Assembly: GCA_016281535.1 (NCBI GenBank)
Contig: JAEEIT010000129.1
Span: forward strand, 24,812-88,811
From: Clostridia bacterium
GTDB taxonomy: Bacteria; Bacillota; Clostridia; Saccharofermentanales; Saccharofermentanaceae
Direction of reading: 5' to 3'
Length of the DNA: 64,000 nucleotides
The translations under genes were made by a program, and so were the position numbers. Below the pieces are notes generated by a model. That model did no database searches. It was not told the DNA's origin and worked only from the letters and a program-made list of their open reading frames with translations. Position 1 is the first letter of the stretch; each line of letters opens with the position of its first letter. Below are positions 27,446 to 34,467 of this stretch, one piece after another.

Positions 27446-28573
27446 ATGAAGGAGAAAGGCTATATTTCGACAAAACAATACAGGATCCTGCTTTCCTTCG
27501 CGCTGCTGATGATCTTCACCACCAGCTCGCTTCCGGCGTTCTGCGGAGCCTGCGTACAGATCATAGTGTTTCTTCTTCTCAACCGGGAAGTGTTCCTCCG
27601 CGTCTCCAATAAACGGATCAGCTGGGGCGTGTTTCTCATTACCGCAGCACTTATGGGGGAGGGAGTTTATCTTCTTTCTCCATATCTTCCCGCATCGTTC
27701 TCCAGCGAAGGATTCTTCCTTCTTCCTGCTTCGACATTTCTTTTCCTGAGTGTGCCGATGTTCGACTATTTCGATGCGGAACATCAGATCTCTCTTCCTG
27801 AGATCTGGCGGGGATTCTTCTATTTCGTCCCGGCCGGAATCATCATATCGATGCTTCGGGAACTGTTCGGAAATGCATCGGTGTGCGGAGTCTATTTTGA
27901 GTCGCTTACCCGGTATGAGATCCGGTTCTTCGCGCATACGTCGGGGTCGGCACTTCTGGTCCTGGTGTCCCTTCTTTTCCTGTACTTTCTTAAGAACGGG
28001 GAGTCGGATACGCCGACCGTCATGGATACGAAGGAACAGCGTTCGAGGATATTCCGCCCGATCTCCCTTGCTAAGGAGAAACGGTTCCTGCTTCTGAGCC
28101 TTTGTCTTCTGATTTATGTCCTGCTGTTCGGGGCGATCGGGATCCTTCTGATCTTTCACGTGCCGTCCTTCCTGCATCAGCCGGCCCATATCGTCCTTCT
28201 GTCGTCGGTCGTTTCACCTCTTTTATTCACGCTGATCGTGAAAGGCCTGAAGCAGAGTGAAACGCTTGACGAGTATAACTATGTACCCTTCCTGGGTGTC
28301 ATTACGACCTCGATCCCCCTGATATTCTATATGCGCGATCTGGTCCTGCCGTCGGATGTTTCGACGGGGATGAGGATCCTCTGGTGGAGTGCTCTGACCG
28401 TCGGGGTCTGGCTCTTCTCCGTTGCCGTGTTCGCATATTGCCGGGTGATCAACGGAAGGCTTTTGTTCGGTAAGCAGCCCCGCTGTCTGGAGGGGATCCC
28501 GTTGATCGTGCTGCATGTCCTTCTGGCCATGATCGTGTTCATGCCGTGGACGCAGGTCCTGATCAATATCTGA
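27446..28573 (+). CDS. RnfE-RnfA-like fused membrane protein
   Basis: A 375-residue protein with about ten or eleven hydrophobic segments. Residues 91-148 align by eye to RnfE (MLRELFGNASVCG against the usual GAIREILGNGTLFG), and residues 279-360 to RnfA (YVPFLGVITTSIPL against YLPLITTNCAVL; LEGIPLIVLHVLLA against the last helix). The halves therefore look like RnfE fused to RnfA. The cysteines that hold the [2Fe-2S] cluster in RnfA/RnfE (the TNC motif) are STF and TTS here. It starts one base after rnfG and is last in the cluster; no rnfB follows. Confidence 0.6.
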   Translation: MKEKGYISTKQYRILLSFALLMIFTTSSLPAFCGACVQIIVFLLLNREVFLRVSNKRISWGVFLITAALMGEGVYLLSPYLPASFSSEGFFLLPASTFLFLSVPMFDYFDAEHQISLPEIWRGFFYFVPAGIIISMLRELFGNASVCGVYFESLTRYEIRFFAHTSGSALLVLVSLLFLYFLKNGESDTPTVMDTKEQRSRIFRPISLAKEKRFLLLSLCLLIYVLLFGAIGILLIFHVPSFLHQPAHIVLLSSVVSPLLFTLIVKGLKQSETLDEYNYVPFLGVITTSIPLIFYMRDLVLPSDVSTGMRILWWSALTVGVWLFSVAVFAYCRVINGRLLFGKQPRCLEGIPLIVLHVLLAMIVFMPWTQVLINI

Positions 28574-28597
28574 TGTGAGGAAAAGGAGAAGTAACAA

Positions 28598-29815
28598 GTG
28601 AGAATCGTGATCACGTGCCTGTTCGGGCTGGAACATTATTGTGTAGAGGATCTGGAGAATATCGGTTATTCCAGGGACCGGATCTTCGTTACCGACGGGC
28701 AGGTCGTTCTGGATACGACGCCGAAGGACATGGCGTCGGATGCGGCGAGAGTGTGCCTGTGGAGCCGGCGGGGAGAACGTGTTCTCCTTTCGATCGATGA
28801 ATTCCACGCGGAGACATTCGATGATTTCTTCGACGGGATCGCTTCGATTTCCTGGGTGAACTATATTCCGACAGGCGCGGCGTTCCATGTGAACGGCTAT
28901 TCGCGTGATTCGAAACTGTTCGGGATCCCGGCCTGCCAGAGCCTTTGTAAGAAGGCCATTGTAAAAGCACTGTCCTCCCTTCGTCCGACTTCTTCGGAGG
29001 AACGGATCTTCGAAGATGAGAAGATCGGTCTGGTGAAAGTGGTCTTCGGGATCGTGAAGGATAACGTCAACGTCATGATCGATATCACGGGAGACGGTCT
29101 CCATAAACGCGGATATCGCCCGTTGATGCACGAAGCCCCGATCAAAGAGACCCTCGCGGCCGGCATGGTGAGCGCGGCCCAGTACCGCTTCTTCGGGGAA
29201 GAGGCGCTGGTCGATCCCTTCTGCGGGTCCGGCACCATCGTGATCGAGGCGGCCCTGATGGCGCTGAATATCGCACCGGGACTGAACCGTGCCTTCTCCG
29301 GTGAGGCACTTCCTTATATCGGGAAACAGGCATACGACCGGGCCAGGGAAGAGGCGCGGGATCTTATGGATCTGACCCCGATGGATGATATCTATTTCTA
29401 CGGTTCGGATATCGATCCGAAGGCGGTGCGGGTGGCCGAGAATAATGCGAAAGCAGCAGGTGTTTCCGACTTCGTACGCTTCAAGGTCTCGGATTTTCGG
29501 GACCAGACGCCGGAGGCACTCCTGTCCTGGACGAACATGAAACGTCAGCTGATCCTCTGTAATCCTCCGTATGGCGGCCGTCTTCTGACACCGGAAGCGG
29601 CAGCAGAGATCTACCGGGGCATCGCATCGACTTATCTGGACAGGAACGGATACTGTAGAAAAGGCATCCGGCTGTCGGTCATCACGCCGGACGATTCTTT
29701 CGAGAACCAGGTGGTGCGAAAAGCAGATAAAAGACGAAAACTGTATAACGGTTCCATTCGATGCCAATTGACAAATTATTTTCGTCTTCCTCCGAAAGAA
29801 AAAGGGGACCGATAG
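28598..29815 (+). CDS. THUMP-domain class I RNA methyltransferase
   Basis: A 405-residue protein of the RlmL N-terminal/YpsC family, which methylates guanine N2 in 23S rRNA or related RNA. A THUMP-like domain (about 60-160) precedes the Rossmann methyltransferase with LVDPFCGSGTIVIEAALMA (SAM site) and LILCNPPYGGRLL (catalytic N-P-P-Y). The start is a GTG with AAAGGAG upstream. It is separate from the Rnf-like cluster in function and is followed by a strong terminator. Confidence 0.87.
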   Translation: MRIVITCLFGLEHYCVEDLENIGYSRDRIFVTDGQVVLDTTPKDMASDAARVCLWSRRGERVLLSIDEFHAETFDDFFDGIASISWVNYIPTGAAFHVNGYSRDSKLFGIPACQSLCKKAIVKALSSLRPTSSEERIFEDEKIGLVKVVFGIVKDNVNVMIDITGDGLHKRGYRPLMHEAPIKETLAAGMVSAAQYRFFGEEALVDPFCGSGTIVIEAALMALNIAPGLNRAFSGEALPYIGKQAYDRAREEARDLMDLTPMDDIYFYGSDIDPKAVRVAENNAKAAGVSDFVRFKVSDFRDQTPEALLSWTNMKRQLILCNPPYGGRLLTPEAAAEIYRGIASTYLDRNGYCRKGIRLSVITPDDSFENQVVRKADKRRKLYNGSIRCQLTNYFRLPPKEKGDR

Positions 29816-29865
29816 TCCACCGATTGCGGACAGCGAAATTGTCAAATTGAAATTTTATGACCTTG

Positions 29866-29891
29866 AAAAGCCCTGAAATCGGGGCTTTTTC
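29866..29891 (+). terminator. Intrinsic terminator
   Basis: AAAAGCCC, loop TGAAATCG, GGGCTTTT with a T-run, 50 bases after the methyltransferase stop. Confidence 0.85.
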
Positions 29892-29998
29892 ACGTCGTGA
29901 AAACTTTTGGTGTTTTTCAGAAAAAGCCTTGACAAAAAATACCCTGCCTAGTTTCAAGCGTTTGAGAGGGCCCTTTTACCGAAAGCCTTGTTTTTGAG

Positions 29999-30068
29999 TT
30001 ATCCACAGAGTTTTCCACTTTTTCCACAGGTTTTTTGTTGACTGGAAGAGGAAAACTGTGGAAAACTC
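29999..30068. other. DnaA-box cluster
   Basis: Within 70 bases there are a perfect DnaA box TTATCCACA (29999-30007), TTTTCCACT (30011-30019), TTTTCCACA (30020-30028) and, reversed, TGTGGAAAA (30057-30065). GAGTTTTCCAC (30008-30018) and GTGGAAAACTC (30058-30068) form a perfect 11-bp inverted repeat. A T-rich and then A-rich tract follows to about 30150. This fills the 428-base gap before proA together with the terminator and promoter. It resembles an origin-type or DnaA-titrating site; no dnaA or dnaN is in the window. Confidence 0.65.
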
Positions 30069-30182
30069 GTTGCATCAATCGGTTGTCATTTGGCTTCGTT
30101 TTCTTTTCTTTTTCTTTCGAAATGAAAACAGAAACGAAAGTGCAAAAATCCTTGAACTTCTCGGTTCATACAGTAGGGAATC

Positions 30183-30191
30183 TGATATAAT
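30183..30191 (+). promoter_or_regulatory. Extended -10 promoter for proA
   Basis: TGA TATAAT, a consensus -10 with TG extension, 53 bases before the proA start. The -35 region (GGTTCA at 30163-30168) is weak. Confidence 0.6.
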
Positions 30192-30208
30192 AAGGTGAAG
30201 TAGTTTGG

Positions 30209-30224
30209 AGAGTGGGGACACTCT
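30209..30224 (+). other. Leader hairpin before proA
   Basis: AGAGTG-GGGA-CACTCT, a perfect 6-bp stem with a tetraloop in the proA leader, 19 bases before the ATG. No T-run follows. Confidence 0.4.
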
Positions 30225-30243
30225 GGAAGAGAAGGTTTACGTT

Positions 30244-31524
30244 ATGACGGATTTTGAGATGCGCGCGCAGGCTGCGAAACAGGCTTCTTTCGAGATGGCC
30301 GTACTGCCGACGAAGCTGAAAGATGAGGCACTTCTGGCCATCGCGCAGGCCCTCCTGGATAGAAAAGAAGAGATCTTTTCCGCGAATGCGATCGATCTTA
30401 AGAATGCAGAGGAGTCCGACCTTCCCATGCCGCTTCAGAAGAGGCTGCGTTTCGATGAACATAAACTCAATGATGTGGTGGCAGGACTGAAGAGCCTGAC
30501 AACACTGGAAGACCCGGTGGGGCGTGAACTGATGAAGACCGAGCTGGATAACGATTTGGTGCTGACTCGTGTGTCCTGCCCGATCGGCGTGCTGGGTATT
30601 ATTTTCGAATCCCGTCCGGACGCACTTGTCCAGATCGCATCGCTTGCCCTGAAATCGGGAAACGCCTGCTGTATGAAGGGCGGTAGTGAAGCCGTGAACA
30701 GCAACCGTATCCTCTTTCAGATCATCGAGCAGGCTTCGGTTTCGGTCGGTGTCCCGAAGGGCTGGATCACGTTGATGGAGAGCCGAAGCGACGTGGCCGA
30801 GATGCTTCTTCTGGACCAGTATATCGATCTGATCATCCCGAGAGGCTCGAATGCCTTCGTCCAGTACATCATGCAGCATAGTTCGATCCCGGTCATGGGG
30901 CACGCGGACGGCGTCTGCCATCTGTATATCCACGAGAAGGCGGACCGTGACATGGCATTAAAGATCGCGGTCGATAGTAAGACACAGTACGTGGCGGTAT
31001 GTAATGCCTGCGAGACCATCCTGGTGGATGCGTCCATTGCGAAGGAGTTCCTGCCGGAGCTTGCTTTCTCACTTCGGGAGAAGAATGTGGAGATCCACGG
31101 CTGCGAGAAGACGAAAGAGATCCTTCCGGATGTGCTTCCTGTGGAAGAGTGGCATCACGAGTATCTCGACTATAAGGTATCCATTAAGATCGTGTCGGGA
31201 CCGGACGAGGCGATCGCCCACATTAACAAGTACGGATCGGGTCACACCGAGTCGATCGTCACGACGGATCCTGCCGTTGCTGAGGACTTCCTGAACCGTG
31301 CCTCTTCCGGTAACGTATTCTGGAACTGCTCCACGAGATTCTCCGATGGCTTCCGCTACGGCTTCGGCGCCGAGGTCGGGATCAGTACCTCGAAGCTTCA
31401 CGCCAGAGGACCGGTGGGACTGGAAGGTCTGGTCACGTATAAGTACAAGATCCGTGGAAACGGCAATATCGTTGCGGACTATGCCGAAGGCAGACGCACA
31501 TTTACACATAAGCACATTAAATGA
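30244..31524 (+). CDS. proA: Gamma-glutamyl phosphate reductase
   Basis: A 426-residue NADPH-dependent enzyme of proline synthesis, converting gamma-glutamyl phosphate to glutamate semialdehyde. Family blocks include LDPVGRELMKTEL-like residues, VSCPIGVLGIIFESRPDAL, KSGNACCMKGGSEA, the catalytic cysteine region VAVCNACETIL and SGNVFWNCSTRFSDGFRYG. The track's TTG start at 30205 is too early; ATG 30244 gives the normal N-terminus (MTDFEMRAQAAKQAS). proB, the usual partner, is not in the window; rpiB and upp follow closely. Confidence 0.95.
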   Translation: MTDFEMRAQAAKQASFEMAVLPTKLKDEALLAIAQALLDRKEEIFSANAIDLKNAEESDLPMPLQKRLRFDEHKLNDVVAGLKSLTTLEDPVGRELMKTELDNDLVLTRVSCPIGVLGIIFESRPDALVQIASLALKSGNACCMKGGSEAVNSNRILFQIIEQASVSVGVPKGWITLMESRSDVAEMLLLDQYIDLIIPRGSNAFVQYIMQHSSIPVMGHADGVCHLYIHEKADRDMALKIAVDSKTQYVAVCNACETILVDASIAKEFLPELAFSLREKNVEIHGCEKTKEILPDVLPVEEWHHEYLDYKVSIKIVSGPDEAIAHINKYGSGHTESIVTTDPAVAEDFLNRASSGNVFWNCSTRFSDGFRYGFGAEVGISTSKLHARGPVGLEGLVTYKYKIRGNGNIVADYAEGRRTFTHKHIK

Positions 31525-31540
31525 AAAGAGGTATTGGAAA

Positions 31541-31993
31541 ATGGTAGTTTCGATTGCATCTGATCACGCAGGGTATCCGCTCCGTAAGGTCGTCGTCGAT
31601 CATCTGACGAAGCAGGGACATACGGTAGTCGAGGGTGGCGCAACATCGGCCGATGTGCCTTACAGCTACGTGCTTGCCGGCCAGAAGGTGGCAAAAGACG
31701 TCCTCGGCGGTCAGGCAGAGCGTGGGATCGTGATCTGCGGCACCGGCATCGGTATTTCGATGGTGGCCAATAAGTTCCCGGGTATCCGCTGCGCACTCTG
31801 TACGAATGAGTATATGGCGAGGATGTCCCGTCAGCACAACGATGCGAATGTGCTGTCCATGGGCGCACGCGTAGTCGGCAGTTCGCTGGCGCTGGGTATC
31901 GTGGATGCATACATGAACGAGCCCTTCGACGGCGGCCGTCACCAGACCCGCGTCAATGATATGAAGGAACAAGAGAAAGAGCTATTTAAATAA
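31541..31993 (+). CDS. rpiB: Ribose-5-phosphate isomerase B
   Basis: A 150-residue RpiB/LacAB-family isomerase interconverting ribose 5-phosphate and ribulose 5-phosphate. Signatures are IASDHAGYPLRK at the N-terminus, GIVICGTGIGISMVANK with the catalytic cysteine near residue 67, and NDANVLSMGARVVG. The ATG at 31541 is chosen over the track's longer frame; AGAGG precedes it. It supplies pentose phosphate for PRPP, which the next gene (upp) uses. Confidence 0.93.
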   Translation: MVVSIASDHAGYPLRKVVVDHLTKQGHTVVEGGATSADVPYSYVLAGQKVAKDVLGGQAERGIVICGTGIGISMVANKFPGIRCALCTNEYMARMSRQHNDANVLSMGARVVGSSLALGIVDAYMNEPFDGGRHQTRVNDMKEQEKELFK

Positions 31994-32011
31994 TTTTCGG
32001 GAGGATTACCT

Positions 32012-32641
32012 ATGGCACAGTTTTTCTTATTTGATCATCCGCTGATCCAGCACAAGATCTCCATGCTCCGCGACAAGAACACTTCGACGAAAGAGTTCCG
32101 CGAGCTGGTTCACGAGATCTCGATGCTTATGGCATATGAGGTCACCCGTGATATGCCTCTTACGGACAAGGAGATCGAGACTCCTGTTGCGAAGACGACG
32201 GCAAAAGTACTGGCGGGCAAGAAGGTCGCGCTGGTTCCGATCCTTCGTGCGGGCCTGGGCATGGTAGACGGTATGCTCTCCATCATTCCGAATGCGAAGG
32301 TCGGACATATCGGTCTTTACCGTGATCCGAACACATTAAAGCCGGTAGAGTATTACTGCAAGCTTCCGGAGGATATCGTGGACCGTGAGGTCATCGTTCT
32401 CGATCCGATGCTGGCCACAGGCGGATCTTCGTCTGCAGCGATCCAGTTCCTGAAGGACCGCGGCATCAAGAACATTAAGTTCGTCTGCCTGATCTGCGCA
32501 CCGGAAGGTATCGCAAGACTCCAGGAAGATCATCCGGACGTGCCGGTATTCTGTGCCGCCAAGGATGAAAGACTCAACGATCACGCTTACATCATCCCGG
32601 GTCTGGGCGATGCAGGCGATCGTCTTTTCGGTACGAACTAA
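32012..32641 (+). CDS. upp: Uracil phosphoribosyltransferase
   Basis: A 209-residue pyrimidine-salvage enzyme making UMP from uracil and PRPP. The PRPP loop is [16 protein letters not shown], and the uracil-binding C-terminus reads [22 protein letters not shown] precedes the ATG. Its position right before atpB is the common Firmicutes order (rpiB-upp-atp), and it may share a transcript with the ATP synthase genes. Confidence 0.96.
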   Translation: MAQFFLFDHPLIQHKISMLRDKNTSTKEFRELVHEISMLMAYEVTRDMPLTDKEIETPVAKTTAKVLAGKKVALVPILRAGLGMVDGMLSIIPNAKVGHIGLYRDPNTLKPVEYYCKLPEDIVDREVIVLDPMLATGGSSSAAIQFLKDRGIKNIKFVCLICAPEGIARLQEDHPDVPVFCAAKDERLNDHAYIIPGLGDAGDRLFGTN

Positions 32642-32662
32642 GGAGGTCCGTAAGCAGGGTCT

Positions 32663-33538
32663 ATGAGCATAGTACTTGCCGCTTCCTGGGGCGCACAGTT
32701 CTGGGAAGCTTTTAAAGAAGAATTATCGGAGGTCTTCGGCGTATTCACCGGTAAGGCGAATATCGGCGAAGAGATCCGTGGCGCGATCCTTCAGTGGAGG
32801 GGATATATCCCCGGTACCGGTGAGCGGATTCCGATCACGGACGCCATCATTGTCACATGGGTCGCCATGCTTGTGGGTATCCTTCTGTTCTGCTGGATGG
32901 GCGGAAAGAAAGAACGGATCCCGACGAAGAGACAGGCCGTGATGGAATCCCTTATCAACATTCTGTTCGGTGTATGTAAGGATTACGGATTAAACGAGGA
33001 ACAATCGGAGAAGGTTATCCCGATGATCGGTTCGATCGGTATTTTCCTGATCTCCTGTAACGTGATCTCGATCTTCCATATCCCACCGCCGGCGAAGAAT
33101 ATCGCATTCCCGTTTGCCATGGCACTGTTTGCGATCTTCTACGTTATTTTCATGTCGATCCGTTTCGTCGGAGTGAAAGGATTCTTCCGGTCCTTCACCG
33201 ATCCGATGGGCTTCATGGTCCCCTTTAAGATCATCGACTTTTTCATTAAACCGATCTCTCTGGCGCTCCGTCTTTTCGGTAACGTATTCGGTGCGTTCAT
33301 CCTGATGGAATTCCTGAGCATCGTATGTCCGATCATCGCACCGGGTGCATTCAGTCTCTGGTTCGATCTTATGGATGGTGTCCTTCAGGCCGTCGTATTC
33401 TGTTACCTGACGACTTCCTATATCGGTGAAGTGGTCGAGAGTGCCCATGCGACGAAAGAGAGAAACGAGGAGAAAGCAAAACAGAAAGCTCAAAAGCAGG
33501 AGCAAGCAGCACCGCAGGAAGCGGAGCATGCAGCCTGA
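32663..33538 (+). CDS. atpB: ATP synthase F0 subunit a
   Basis: A 291-residue membrane subunit forming the ion half-channels. The essential arginine is in ISLALRLFGNVFGAF, and about six hydrophobic segments can be traced. The C-terminus carries an unusual Lys/Glu/Gln-rich tail of about 30 residues (KERNEEKAKQKAQ). AAGGAGG lies 16 bases before the ATG, a long spacing, but no better start is seen. First gene of the ATP synthase operon; no atpI is present. Confidence 0.93.
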   Translation: MSIVLAASWGAQFWEAFKEELSEVFGVFTGKANIGEEIRGAILQWRGYIPGTGERIPITDAIIVTWVAMLVGILLFCWMGGKKERIPTKRQAVMESLINILFGVCKDYGLNEEQSEKVIPMIGSIGIFLISCNVISIFHIPPPAKNIAFPFAMALFAIFYVIFMSIRFVGVKGFFRSFTDPMGFMVPFKIIDFFIKPISLALRLFGNVFGAFILMEFLSIVCPIIAPGAFSLWFDLMDGVLQAVVFCYLTTSYIGEVVESAHATKERNEEKAKQKAQKQEQAAPQEAEHAA

Positions 33539-33563
33539 ATGAGATAAACAGGAGGAAGAGAAG

Positions 33564-33830
33564 ATGTTTGGATTAACGAGAGTTTTATTGGATACAGCGA
33601 TCGAGGCGAAAGGCCTTGCAGGATTGGGTGCAGGTATCGCTATCGGTCTCTGCGGACTGGGTACCACGATCGGTATCGGTCTTGCCGCAGGACGTGCACT
33701 GGAGGGTTCCTCCCGTCAGCCGGAGATGTTCAGCAAACTGCAGACGCTCCTTCTGATCGCGATCGTATTCATGGAGTCCATCGCAATCTATTCGCTGGTA
33801 GTAAGTCTTCTTTTGATCTTTACGGTCTGA
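33564..33830 (+). CDS. atpE: ATP synthase F0 subunit c
   Basis: An 88-residue hairpin of two membrane helices that builds the rotor ring. The RQP loop is at 51-53 and the ion-binding carboxylate is Glu71 in VFMESIAIYSLV. Ser72 and Tyr76 match the Na+-type pattern E-S-x-x-x-Y, but the position equal to Gln32 of the Ilyobacter ring is Ile38, and Phe69 replaces its valine, as in H+-type rings. Ion choice is therefore uncertain. GGAGGAAGAG precedes the ATG. Confidence 0.95.
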   Translation: MFGLTRVLLDTAIEAKGLAGLGAGIAIGLCGLGTTIGIGLAAGRALEGSSRQPEMFSKLQTLLLIAIVFMESIAIYSLVVSLLLIFTV

Positions 33831-33849
33831 TGATAACGAGGTGAAAGAC

Positions 33850-34467
33850 ATGTATTTTGCAGCATTTAAGTTGCTTTCCGGAGCGAATGTGATGAAGCTT
33901 TCTACTTCGCTTGTGCGCCTGGCGGAAGATGCGGGTGAATCCAGTTCGCTTCTTTCCCCGGATCAGGTGGCGCACTATCTGGTGACCGGACTTGTGACGA
34001 TCGTCAATCTTCTGGTCGCCTACCTGATCTTGAAGTTCGCACTCTTTAAGCCCCTCATGAAGGTCATGAAGGGAAGGAAAGAAGCCATCGAGAAGGAACT
34101 GTCCGAGGCGGAAGAGAAGAACAAGAAGGCATCGGAGAATCTGGAAGAATCCATCAAGCGGGTCGATGCTTCCCACGAAGAAGCCATGCAGATCATCGCG
34201 GATGCCAGAACTCAGGCAGAGAAGCAGTCGGAGACGATCATCGAGACTTCCAGAAAGGAAGCACAGGAGATCCGCGACCGCGCCGAGGAAGATGCGAAGC
34301 GCACCCGTAAGGCGATGCTTGAAGAGATGAAAGACGAAGTGGCAGACCTGGCGGTTTCCATCGCGGGCCATGTCTTAAGTAATTGTGATGCGAACGCCGA
34401 CGAAGCGTCCATTCGCGCGAAGGCGAAAGAGGAACTGGATTCGGCAGAGGTGACGACCGGTGAATAA
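33850..34467 (+). CDS. atpF: ATP synthase F0 subunit b
   Basis: A 205-residue peripheral-stalk subunit: an extra N-terminal stretch of about 40 residues, one membrane helix ([20 protein letters not shown]), then a long charged coiled coil ([20 protein letters not shown] onward). I chose ATG 33850, with GAGGTG six bases upstream, over the track's GTG 33841. The gene ends inside the start of the delta-alpha fusion (8-base overlap). No delta N-terminal domain is fused here, unlike the mycobacterial b-delta protein. Confidence 0.9.
   Translation: MYFAAFKLLSGANVMKLSTSLVRLAEDAGESSSLLSPDQVAHYLVTGLVTIVNLLVAYLILKFALFKPLMKVMKGRKEAIEKELSEAEEKNKKASENLEESIKRVDASHEEAMQIIADARTQAEKQSETIIETSRKEAQEIRDRAEEDAKRTRKAMLEEMKDEVADLAVSIAGHVLSNCDANADEASIRAKAKEELDSAEVTTGE

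Noticed and set aside
29816-30243. Chromosomal replication origin (oriC)
   Set aside because: DnaA boxes are present, but no dnaA, dnaN or rpmH is near and genes on both sides run mostly in one direction. Reported as a DnaA-box cluster instead.
33850-34467. b-delta fusion as in mycobacteria
   Set aside because: The atpF product is a normal b subunit with an extended N-terminus; the delta-like sequence is in the next reading frame, joined to alpha.
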